Of a stretch of 12,054 nucleotides of DNA, positions 6,196 through 12,054 are shown piece by piece. The notes beneath the pieces were generated by a model, which was not told where the DNA came from, did no database searches, and saw nothing but the letters and a program-made list of their open reading frames with translations. Source of the DNA: Actinomycetes bacterium. GTDB lineage: Bacteria > Actinomycetota > Acidimicrobiia > Acidimicrobiales > Palsa-688. The stretch lies in assembly GCA_021816565.1 (NCBI GenBank), contig JAKAXN010000108.1, positions 1 through 12,054 of the forward strand, given 5' to 3'. Both the position numbers and the translations under genes were made by a program. The stretch's first letter is position 1. Each line of letters starts with the position of its first letter.

Positions 6196-6819
6196 TCAGG
6201 GTCGCAGCAGCCGCCGCCAGCGCGACCGGCTCCGGAGGGGATCGGCCGCCCCGCCTGTGGCCCCGTCCGGCACCGGGCACAGGTACGGGGCCAGCTGCGC
6301 CACCATCTCCTCCAGGAGGGCTCTTGTCTGTTCGAAGTCCCTGACCGACCCTCCCATCGGGTCGGGGACATCGCCCGATGACCGGGCCGCCAGCACGCTG
6401 GAGCGGGTCCGCCCGGCCGACATCCGCCGGGCCCACTGCGCCAGGGACTCCCCCGGGACGCGGCCTCCGGCGGCGGCCCCCCGCTTCAGCAGATCGGTGA
6501 ACGTGAAGGCCTGGTCCCAGGCCGGCGGGTGGACCGTCGCCACGTCGACCAGGTGCTGACGGCTCATGGCGATGACCAGGTCGGCGTCGGCCAGGTCCGG
6601 CGCGCTCAGCCTGCGGCTCGGCCGCCCGGCGATGTCCAGGCCGACCTCCGCCATGACAGCCACGGCGTGCTCGGGGGGAGGCGTCCCGTCACCGGCCGTC
6701 CCGGCTGACGCCACCTCCACCGGGCAGCGGTCAGCCATGGCGCGCCGCAGCATGGCCTCTGCCATCGGCGACCGGCACTGGTTGCCGGTGCACACGAAAA
6801 GCACTCTTCCCTCCGACAT
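6196..6819 (-). CDS. Low-molecular-weight protein tyrosine phosphatase
   Basis: A 207-aa cytoplasmic phosphatase of the LMW-PTP/arsenate-reductase fold. The P-loop VCTGNQCRS (9-17) gives the CX5R signature with nucleophile C10 and R16, plus the second Cys (C15) common in this family. Further motifs are SAGTAG (38-43), LADADLVIAMSRQHL (76-90) and the general-acid loop DPMGGS (153-158), where D153 is kept but the usual DPY is DPM. It is longer than the typical 150-165 aa: there is an insertion around 113-150 and a basic Arg/Ser-rich tail (196-207). ATG at 6819 has AGGTG just upstream and lies 12 bp after the stop of the transporter gene, so the pair is probably translated from one mRNA. A role in dephosphorylating tyrosine on regulators or surface-polysaccharide kinases is known for the family; the target here is unknown. 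Confidence 0.92.
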   Translation of the reverse strand: MSEGRVLFVCTGNQCRSPMAEAMLRRAMADRCPVEVASAGTAGDGTPPPEHAVAVMAEVGLDIAGRPSRRLSAPDLADADLVIAMSRQHLVDVATVHPPAWDQAFTFTDLLKRGAAAGGRVPGESLAQWARRMSAGRTRSSVLAARSSGDVPDPMGGSVRDFEQTRALLEEMVAQLAPYLCPVPDGATGGAADPLRSRSRWRRLLRP

Positions 6820-6831
6820 GCACCTGAAGTT

Positions 6832-7752
6832 CTAGCCCGTCGGGGTCCCGCCCGGCGGTCGGGCCCCGACCCCCCCGCCACCGTTGCGGGCCGCGCCGCC
6901 GGCCATGGTGACGATCGGCGAGCGGGCCACCAGGACCACCCCGGCGATCATGGCCGCCACCCCCGCCACCTCGACGGCGAGCAGCGGCCACTGCAGGGAC
7001 AGGTGCTCCCCGTAGACCCCCACACCGAACGCGATGCCGGCGAGGGGCTCGGCCACGGTGGTGGCCGGCAGGGAGGCGTCGAGGGGAGCGGCCTCGAACG
7101 CGGACTGGTTGAGCAGCAGCGCCACCACCGCCACTCCGACCAGCACGTACGGCGGCCAGGAGGCCAGGGCCCCGAGCACCCCTGAGGAGAAGCCGACCTC
7201 GGTGCGCTGGGTCAGGGCATCCTGCAGTCCGTACAGCACGCCCGCCCCGACGGCCAGGTAGGTGGCTTCCCGGTACGGCGCCGCCCGGCGCCCCAGGCTC
7301 ACCGCCAGGGCGGCGACGACCACGATGGAGCCCATGGCGATCAGCCAGTTCGGCCAGGGAAGGTGGTCCGCCTGTCCCCCGTAGGGGTCGCCGGCGACCA
7401 CGAACGCCGCCAGCCCGACGATCAGCGATACCGCGCCCACCCACTCGCGGCGGCCCAGCCGGCGACGGTGCCAGACGGCCGAGAGCGGCAGGGCGAACAG
7501 CACGTTGGTGGCCATGATCGGCTCCACCAGAGCCAGGCTGCCCCGGTCGAGGGCGGCGGCGCCGAGCAGCTGGCCGCACACCATGGCGGCGATGCCGCCC
7601 AGCCACATGGGGCGGCGCAACAGCTGGCCGAGCAGCCGGAACGACAGGCGCTCCTCCGCCGGTTCCTGCTCGGCGGCCTTCTGCTGCAGCACGAAGCCCA
7701 CGGCGATGAGCAGCGCACCGCCGAGGCCGGCACCGACCGCTGCGGGATGCAA
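6832..7752 (-). CDS. DMT-superfamily (EamA/NIPA-like) integral membrane transporter
   Basis: A 306-aa hydrophobic protein with about nine predicted membrane spans by eye (near residues 4-22, 50-68, 71-93, 103-120, 136-153, 165-180, 191-214, 227-246 and 256-276). The first part (GFVLQQKAA, 19-27) and the ALVEPIMATNVLFALPLSAV segment (74-93) resemble the NIPA/EamA branch of the drug/metabolite transporter superfamily. The second half repeats the fold with ATTVAEPLAGIAFGV (230-244). The C-terminal 25 residues are Gly/Pro-rich and hydrophilic. The start is TTG at 7752: an in-frame stop lies 9 bp further upstream and AGG stands a few nt before the start. The cargo (metabolite or divalent cation) cannot be deduced. 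It leads the phosphatase gene in a two-gene operon. Confidence 0.85.
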   Translation of the reverse strand: MHPAAVGAGLGGALLIAVGFVLQQKAAEQEPAEERLSFRLLGQLLRRPMWLGGIAAMVCGQLLGAAALDRGSLALVEPIMATNVLFALPLSAVWHRRRLGRREWVGAVSLIVGLAAFVVAGDPYGGQADHLPWPNWLIAMGSIVVVAALAVSLGRRAAPYREATYLAVGAGVLYGLQDALTQRTEVGFSSGVLGALASWPPYVLVGVAVVALLLNQSAFEAAPLDASLPATTVAEPLAGIAFGVGVYGEHLSLQWPLLAVEVAGVAAMIAGVVLVARSPIVTMAGGAARNGGGGVGARPPGGTPTG

Positions 7753-8020
7753 CGGACCTGCCTATCCGATCGGAGCCGACCCCGTCCGCTCCCAACCGCC
7801 CAGCCGGACGGTTCCGCCCTCCAGGTGATCCGGTTCGGCGGGCGGCGTCGCGGCGAAGGTCACCTGCTCGACCTTCCCCTTCTCTCCGATTCCTAACGTG
7901 GCACCCCCGTGACACCGGGCCGGGACCGGGTAGTTGGCCCAGGCCGGGTGGAGGCCCCGGCCCAGTGGATCGAGCGGAGAAACATCATCGTGCGTTTGGC
8001 AGTCACGCCGGCGGGTGCCC
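7753..8020. promoter_or_regulatory. Divergent intergenic region between the DMT and MFS transporter genes
   Basis: About 268 bp without a convincing gene. It holds a perfect 10-bp palindrome, TCCGATCGGA (7765-7774), that ends 13 bp upstream of the DMT start on the minus strand, a position suited to an operator. A TANNNT box, TAACGT (7894-7899), could serve the rightward MFS gene but lacks a clear -35. The MFS open frame extends back to a TTG at 7934, and that extension shows no family match. A 13-codon frame from GTG 7990 to TAG 8031 overlaps the MFS start; I give it no weight. Confidence 0.35.
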
Positions 8021-9661
8021 GTGACCAGTAGCAACCTGGGCCGGCTGCAGGAGCGGCTGCCCGACTGGCTCGTGGAGCGGGCCCGCTCCGGTGCGGAGAC
8101 CATGACCGACAAGCTGGGGGGCCCGGCCCGCCGGCGGGTGATCGTGATCCTGGCCCTCATCCTGGCCCTCGACAGCGCCGACAAGGGAGCGGTGGGTGCC
8201 ATGGCCCCCCAGCTCGAAGCGTCATTCGGCATAGGCAACCTGGACATCGGGATCCTCTCCACCGTGGCCTCGCTGGTGGGGGCGGCGGCCACGCTGCCCA
8301 TGGGCGTGCTGAGCGACAAGACCAGGCGGGTCCGCCTGCTGACGATCAGCATCGTCGTCTGGTCGGCGGCCGAGGCGGTGAGCGGATTCGCCAACTCTTT
8401 CGTCATGCTGCTGCTGGTCCGCCTGGCCCTGGGCGCGGTCACTGCCACGGCCGGTCCGGCAGTGGGATCGCTCACCGGCGATTTCTTCCCCGCCGCCGAG
8501 AGGTCGCGCGTCTACGGGTTCATCCTCACCGGTGAGCTGCTCGGCGCCGGCGCCGGGCTCCTGGTGTCGGGCGACATCGGGTCTGCCGTCGGCTGGCGGG
8601 CCGGCTTCGTCGTGCTGGCCATACCGAGCCTGGCGCTGGCCTGGGTGGTCCACCGCTACCTGCCCGAGCCGGCGCGCGGCGGCCAGAGCTGGATAGAGCT
8701 GGGTTCGGAGGACATCACCACTGCAGCCGAAGCCGAAGGGGAACCGGGCCGGGCGCCGGACGCCGCCCAGGGTGCCGGCGGCCCCGACGAGGAAGCCATG
8801 CCCCTCCACCGGGTGGAGGAACTGGACATCGACCCCAACCCGGAGATCGTGATCCGCAGGGACCCCGACCGGATGGGTCTCCTCGACGCCGTGAGGTGGG
8901 TGCTCAGGGTACGGACCAACGTGCTGCTCATCGTGTCGTCGGCTCTCGGATACTTCTTCTACGCCGGGCTGAAGAGCTTCGCCGTGATATTCGCCCGGGG
9001 CCAGTACGACATCAGCCAATCCATCGCCACCCTCCTGGCGGTGGCGGTGGGGGCGGCCGCCATCGCGGGCATCATCGGGGGCGGCCGCCTGGCCGACCGG
9101 TGGCTGGGCCGGGGCCGGGTCGACGCCCGCCTGGTGGTCGCCGGCGTGGGCTACCTGGGCGCCGCCCTCATATTCATCCCCGCCCTGCTCAGCCACAGCC
9201 TGGGCCTGGCCCTGCCGCTGGTCCTGGTGGCGGCCGCCTTCCTGTCGGGCCCCAACTCGCCCGGCGACGCCGCCCGCCTGGACGTGGTCCCGTCGCGGAT
9301 GTGGGGCCGGACGGAATCCATCCGGACGTTCATCCGGACCCTGCTCGAAGCCTTCGCCCCCCTGCTGTTCGGATTCGTCTCACAGCTGTTCGGAAGCCCG
9401 GGCAGCACCAGCCTGGGATCGGGCGTCAACGACAAGGCCGCGCGCGTCTCGGCGGCGTCAGCCCACGGACTCGACTACACCTTCCTGGTGATGCTGGCCC
9501 CCCTGGCCGTGAGCGGCTACTTCGTGCTGCGGGCCCGTCGCACCTACCCGACCGACGTGGCCTCGGCGGCCGAGTCGGAGCGACAGATGCGCCCCGGCGA
9601 GGGCGCGGACCGGGAGGTCACCGTCGGGTCCGGGCCGGCCGAGGCCGAACCCACCGTCTGA
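8021..9661 (+). CDS. Major facilitator superfamily transporter
   Basis: A 546-aa inner-membrane protein with the 6+6 helix layout of MFS carriers. TM1 holds a charged ALDSADKGAVGAM segment (49-61). The loop 2-3 motif A appears as GVLSDKTRR (95-103), and its second-half copy as GGRLADRWLGRGR (354-366). Between the halves is a long hydrophilic loop (about 217-286), acidic in EDITTAAEAEGE and EELDIDPNPE, much longer than in most carriers. The C-terminal 35 residues are also polar and acidic. The family branch looks like spinster or hexuronate-type porters; the substrate is unknown. Start choice: GTG at 8021 begins a good amphipathic helix (TSSNLGRLQERLPDWLVERA). GTG 8015, TTG 7934 and ATG 8102 are alternatives, and none has a strong ribosome site. 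The gene is divergent from the DMT gene and convergent with the 141-aa unknown gene. Confidence 0.9.
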   Translation: MTSSNLGRLQERLPDWLVERARSGAETMTDKLGGPARRRVIVILALILALDSADKGAVGAMAPQLEASFGIGNLDIGILSTVASLVGAAATLPMGVLSDKTRRVRLLTISIVVWSAAEAVSGFANSFVMLLLVRLALGAVTATAGPAVGSLTGDFFPAAERSRVYGFILTGELLGAGAGLLVSGDIGSAVGWRAGFVVLAIPSLALAWVVHRYLPEPARGGQSWIELGSEDITTAAEAEGEPGRAPDAAQGAGGPDEEAMPLHRVEELDIDPNPEIVIRRDPDRMGLLDAVRWVLRVRTNVLLIVSSALGYFFYAGLKSFAVIFARGQYDISQSIATLLAVAVGAAAIAGIIGGGRLADRWLGRGRVDARLVVAGVGYLGAALIFIPALLSHSLGLALPLVLVAAAFLSGPNSPGDAARLDVVPSRMWGRTESIRTFIRTLLEAFAPLLFGFVSQLFGSPGSTSLGSGVNDKAARVSAASAHGLDYTFLVMLAPLAVSGYFVLRARRTYPTDVASAAESERQMRPGEGADREVTVGSGPAEAEPTV

Positions 9662-9669
9662 CCGCGAGA

Positions 9670-9699
9670 ACCGGGAGCTGGGAGACCGGGAGCTAGGAG
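9670..9699. repeat. Tandem duplication of a 15-bp unit at the convergent gene ends
   Basis: ACCGGGAGCTGGGAG (9670-9684) is followed at once by ACCGGGAGCTAGGAG (9685-9699), with one mismatch. The second copy contains the stop codon (TAG on the minus strand, 9693-9695) of the 141-aa gene, so the duplication may have set where that protein ends. A nearby inverted repeat, CCAGGCC (9707-9713) with GGCCTGG (9720-9726), lies in the last codons of that gene and could help end transcription. No T tract is seen. Confidence 0.6.
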
Positions 9700-10118
9700 A
9701 ACAGCCCCAGGCCGTGACCGGCCTGGTCCCCGGCCGGGCCGGCGATCCCGCCCACCCCGAAGCGGTAGCCCCGGTCGAGCACCCCGAGCCCGTCGATCAG
9801 CTCCGGGTAGCAGCCCGAGTCGAAGGCCCGGATGAACTTGGAGGCGGCCAGAGGCAGGGTCACCACCACCGGCAGGCGGCAGCCGTGCCGGTACAGCCGG
9901 ATGGACCGCTCCTTGACCACGATGCGCCGGACGGAAGCCTCGACGCCGATCACCGCCTGCATGTAGCGGGCCAGCACGCACTCGCTGACCTCCGCCGGTA
10001 TCCCCCGGGCTCCGCCCGTGGCCAGGGAGTTGGCGATCTCCCCCGGAGAGGTCCCCATGGACTCCACGTGCCGCCGGACGGACCGGCGTAGCTCCCGGCT
10101 ACTCAACTCATGACTCAT
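9693..10118 (-). CDS. Hypothetical protein of 141 aa, family not recognised
   Basis: I do not recognise this protein. From ATG at 10118 (GGAG about 6 nt upstream) it has a hydrophilic N-terminal helix-rich part (SRELRRSVRRHVESMGTSPG, 7-26), then a segment with Ala/Glu/Val helices (AEVSECVLARYMQAVIGVEA, about 41-60) and a basic run (RRIVVKERSIRLYRHG, 63-78). Next comes a mildly hydrophobic strand (LPVVVTLPLAASKFIRAF, 81-98) and a Gly-rich C-terminus (114-138). No signal peptide or membrane span is evident. Codon bias and start site support a real gene. The frame is open further upstream to 10226, but the added residues look like non-coding spill. It is divergent from the secreted repeat protein and convergent with the MFS gene, so it is probably a single-gene unit. 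A small intracellular regulatory or binding protein is possible but unproven. Confidence 0.72.
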   Translation of the reverse strand: MSHELSSRELRRSVRRHVESMGTSPGEIANSLATGGARGIPAEVSECVLARYMQAVIGVEASVRRIVVKERSIRLYRHGCRLPVVVTLPLAASKFIRAFDSGCYPELIDGLGVLDRGYRFGVGGIAGPAGDQAGHGLGLFS

Positions 10119-10420
10119 ATCGAGCTCCGCTCCTGGCGATCCACTCCGGCTCTTCGCTTCCGGGTGCCGACGAGCTACCCGCTGCCGGCACCCGCAATCA
10201 GTCGTACCTCCGGACCGGGCGACCATCCGGGGAAAATGTCCGCTCGGCGAATGCGGCCCCCGGACGCCGGTCCCGGCCCGGGCGGATTGACCGTTCTGAG
10301 CGGTCGGGTACGGGACTGGGCGTGACCCGGTTCAAGGTGGCTCCCGGTCGCGCCGATGCCTTCTCCCGATAAGGGAGCGACAACTCGACGCGAGCGCGGA
10401 TCGCGGGCGGGAGGTAGAGA
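10119..10420. promoter_or_regulatory. Structured divergent intergenic region upstream of the repeat protein
   Basis: About 300 bp without a convincing gene. It contains a perfect 9-bp inverted repeat, CGGGTGCCG (10161-10169) with CGGCACCCG (10186-10194) and a 16-nt loop, upstream of the 141-aa gene. TTGACC (10287-10292) resembles a rightward -35; TACGGG (10309-10314) is a poor -10 at 16-nt spacing. GACCG/CGGTC arms (10289-10293 and 10301-10305) overlap that -35. CTCCC-GATAA-GGGAG (10363-10377) is a small hairpin in the likely leader of the repeat-protein gene. I looked for a c-di-AMP riboswitch, which often precedes actinobacterial wall hydrolases, and did not see its conserved core. Confidence 0.4.
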
Positions 10421-12022
10421 GTGAAGGTTGGTACAACGCGGCGCGCCCGCCGGATCGGTGCTGTCACGAGGCGGGTGGCCACCTCGGTGGCGGCCCTGGC
10501 AGGGGCGGGAGCGGCCCTGGTGGTCGGGGGACCGGCCCACCAGGCGACAGCCGCGACGACCCCGGCGGTGACGCCGGGCTACTGGCTGGCCGCCGCCGAC
10601 GGCGGGGTCTACAGCTACGACGCCCAGTGGTTCGGCTCCCTGCGGGGAACGCCGCTCAACCGGCCGATCGTCGGCTCCGCCGCCACCTCCGACGGCCAGG
10701 GCTACTGGATGGTGGCCTCCGACGGCGGGATCTTCAGCTACGGCGACGCCCACTTCTACGGCTCCACCGGCGGCATCCGCCTCAACCGGCCCATCGTGGG
10801 CATGGCCGCCGACCCGACCACGGGGGGCTACTGGATGGTGGCCTCCGACGGCGGGGTGTTCTCCTACAACGCCCACTTCTACGGCTCCACCGGGGCCATC
10901 CGCCTCAACCAGCCCATCGTGGGCATGGCCGCCACCCCCGACGGCCAGGGCTACTGGCTGGTCGCCTCCGACGGGGGGATCTTCAGCTACGGCGACGCCC
11001 ACTTCTACGGCTCCACCGGGGGTATCCGCCTCAACCAGCCCATCGTGGGCATGGCCGCCACCCCCGACGGCCGGGGCTACTGGCTGGTCGCCCGCGACGG
11101 GGGGATCTTCACCTTCGGCGACGCCCACTTCTACGGCTCCACCGGCGGTGTGCGCCTGGCCAAGCCGATCGTGGGGATGGCCGCCACCAGCGACGGCCGG
11201 GGCTACTGGCTGGCGGCCGCCGACGGCGGGATCTTCACCTTCGGCGACGCCCCGTTCCTCGGATCGGCCGGAGGGTCGTCCAGCCCGGCGCCTTTCACCA
11301 CCGTGATCTCCACCATCCACGGCAGCGTCGGCGCCACCCACGGCAGCGGCATCCCCGTGGGAGGCACCATCGGCTACGACGTCTCCCGCTGGCAGTGCGG
11401 GAGCCTCCCGGCCCCGCGCAGCTTCGCCGTGGTGCAGGTCTCGGGCGGGGCCATCGACGCCAGCCCCAACCCCTGCTACACCCAGCAGGCGGCCTGGGCC
11501 GGCCAGAACATGTCGGCCTACATCTTCGGCGACGCCCTCCCCTCACCCGCCCCGGCGGAGTCCTTGAGCGGCCCGGGCGGGACCTGCAACGGCAACACCA
11601 CCTGCGAGGGCTACAACTTCGGTTACTTCTGGGCCCGCCACTGGGTGGCGTACTCCAACAGCGTGGGGGTCAAGCCGGCGTTCTGGTGGCTCGACGTGGA
11701 GAGCGGGTACTGGTCGTCGAATCTGACCACGAACGCCGCGGTCATCCGGGGGGCCATCGACGGGCTGCACTCGACCGGCGTCGGTGCGGGGATCTACTCC
11801 ACCTCGTACCAGTGGCCCCGCATCGCCGGATCCCTCACCTTCCCGGGGATGCCCATCTGGGCGGCCGGCGCTGACTACGTGACCGGCGACGCCTACTCGG
11901 CCACGGCGTTCTGCTCCAACGGCGGCTTCTCCTTCGCCGGGGGGAAGATGACCCTGGTGCAGTACGGGTACGGGACCTCGGGGGGACCGGCGCAGTACGA
12001 CCCGGACTACGCCTGCGGCTGA
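10421..12022 (+). CDS. Secreted six-repeat (GYW/DGGIF) protein with C-terminal GH25/DUF1906-like glycoside hydrolase domain
   Basis: A 533-aa exported protein. The N-terminus is a long signal peptide: basic TTRRARRIGAVTRR (5-18), hydrophobic 19-36, and likely cleavage after QATA (44). Six repeats of 41-42 residues begin at GYW positions 53, 94, 136, 177, 219 and 261, with consensus GYWLVASDGGIFSYGDAHFY, then GSTGGIRLNQPIVGMAATPDGQ; a six-bladed beta-propeller is likely. After a Ser/Gly/Pro linker (282-316) comes a TIM-barrel-like domain: GYDVSRWQCG (318-327), FAVVQVSGGAID (335-346), YIFGDA (367-372), FWWLDVESGYW (421-431, DxE motif as in GH25 lysozymes), GIYSTSYQW (457-465), PIWAAGADY (478-486), MTLVQYGYG (510-518) and YDPDYACG (526-533). 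Cysteines at 326, 352, 389, 395, 498 and 532 could form disulfides outside the cell. The start is GTG at 10421 with GGAGG about 6 nt upstream. Wall or surface glycan binding and cleavage is an inference; related DUF1906 proteins are not all proven enzymes. Confidence 0.9.
   Translation: MKVGTTRRARRIGAVTRRVATSVAALAGAGAALVVGGPAHQATAATTPAVTPGYWLAAADGGVYSYDAQWFGSLRGTPLNRPIVGSAATSDGQGYWMVASDGGIFSYGDAHFYGSTGGIRLNRPIVGMAADPTTGGYWMVASDGGVFSYNAHFYGSTGAIRLNQPIVGMAATPDGQGYWLVASDGGIFSYGDAHFYGSTGGIRLNQPIVGMAATPDGRGYWLVARDGGIFTFGDAHFYGSTGGVRLAKPIVGMAATSDGRGYWLAAADGGIFTFGDAPFLGSAGGSSSPAPFTTVISTIHGSVGATHGSGIPVGGTIGYDVSRWQCGSLPAPRSFAVVQVSGGAIDASPNPCYTQQAAWAGQNMSAYIFGDALPSPAPAESLSGPGGTCNGNTTCEGYNFGYFWARHWVAYSNSVGVKPAFWWLDVESGYWSSNLTTNAAVIRGAIDGLHSTGVGAGIYSTSYQWPRIAGSLTFPGMPIWAAGADYVTGDAYSATAFCSNGGFSFAGGKMTLVQYGYGTSGGPAQYDPDYACG
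10577..11282 (+). repeat. Six in-frame tandem repeats of 123-126 bp
   Basis: Repeat units begin near 10577, 10700, 10826, 10949, 11075 and 11201 inside the secreted-protein gene. Units 2-5 are nearly identical in DNA: the GGCGACGCCCACTTCTACGG core recurs in units 2, 4 and 5, and CCCATCGTGGGCATGGCCGC in units 2, 3 and 4. Units 1 and 6 are more diverged. This pattern suggests recent internal duplication or gene conversion of the central units, with the two ends fixed. Confidence 0.92.
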
Positions 12023-12031
12023 CCGCCGCCG

Positions 12032-12047
12032 CGGGGCGGGCGCCGCC
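12032..12047 (+). terminator. Possible GC-rich stem after the secreted-protein gene
   Basis: GGGCG and CGCCC arms with a 5-nt loop lie within the 32 bp that follow the stop codon. No T tract is visible before the window ends, so a terminator is only possible. Confidence 0.2.
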
Positions 12048-12054
12048 CGGGAAC

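Noticed and set aside
7990..8031. A 13-codon leader-peptide-like frame upstream of the MFS gene
   Set aside because: It overlaps the chosen MFS start, has no regulatory codon run, and no terminator or alternative structure supports attenuation.
8222..9196. A 324-aa minus-strand frame antisense to the MFS gene
   Set aside because: His/Gly/Asp/Arg-rich composition without any domain; MFS motifs on the other strand explain the region.
10110..10325. A 71-aa plus-strand frame in the intergenic region
   Set aside because: Pro/Gly/Arg/Ser-rich, no ribosome site, overlaps inverted repeats and the likely promoter.
10290..10420. Possible c-di-AMP (ydaO-type) riboswitch before a wall-hydrolase-like gene
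   Set aside because: Context is suggestive, but I could not find the conserved core; only a small CTCCC/GGGAG hairpin is seen.
10577..11282. Possible CRISPR-like or satellite array
   Set aside because: The period is 123-126 bp, in frame, without spacers, and encodes a clear protein repeat.
10175..11341. A 388-aa repetitive minus-strand frame
   Set aside because: Its repeats are only the reverse of the tandem repeats in the secreted-protein gene; no ribosome site or domain.

Overview
This is a GC-rich window (roughly 70% G+C) with strong G/C third-position bias, frequent GTG/TTG starts and tightly packed genes. It looks like a chromosomal segment of a high-GC actinobacterium. The secreted protein built of GYW...DGGIF repeats, together with the general gene style, makes me favour the class Acidimicrobiia, but that is family-level memory and no search was run. 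I see no rRNA, tRNA, CRISPR array, insertion sequence or phage gene.

Left part (1-5136). A leftward set of four genes reads, in transcription order, AMP-dependent acyl-CoA ligase, class II aldolase/adducin-family enzyme, Amidohydro_2 metal-dependent hydrolase or decarboxylase, and a FadR/GntR regulator cut by the window edge. All four appear to start with GTG or TTG. A rightward short-chain dehydrogenase-like gene diverges from the ligase. The 149-bp gap between them holds a perfect 10-bp palindrome of the GT-N-AC type bound by GntR regulators, and it overlaps a possible -10 of the ligase operon. I read this block as a regulated catabolic module for an organic, perhaps aromatic, acid: CoA activation plus two decarboxylase/lyase-type enzymes. 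The substrate cannot be named from sequence. The SDR has lost three of its four catalytic tetrad residues.

Middle part (5231-7752). A stand-alone GAF-domain protein and a small carboxymuconolactone-decarboxylase-like protein run rightward. Convergent to them is a leftward pair: a DMT/NIPA-like membrane transporter followed 12 bp later by a low-molecular-weight protein tyrosine phosphatase.

Right part (8021-12054). An MFS transporter with a long acidic central loop runs rightward and meets a leftward 141-aa protein of unknown function. After a structured intergenic region of about 300 bp comes a large secreted protein of 533 aa: a signal peptide, six near-identical 41-42-residue repeats (probably a beta-propeller) and a C-terminal GH25/DUF1906-like glycoside-hydrolase domain, likely acting on the cell wall or surface.

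The most notable items are the degenerate SDR next to the catabolic operon, the candidate GntR operator, the repeat/GH fusion protein with internally homogenised repeats, and competing inverted repeats between the SDR and GAF genes. I did not find a clearly new defence or mobile system.
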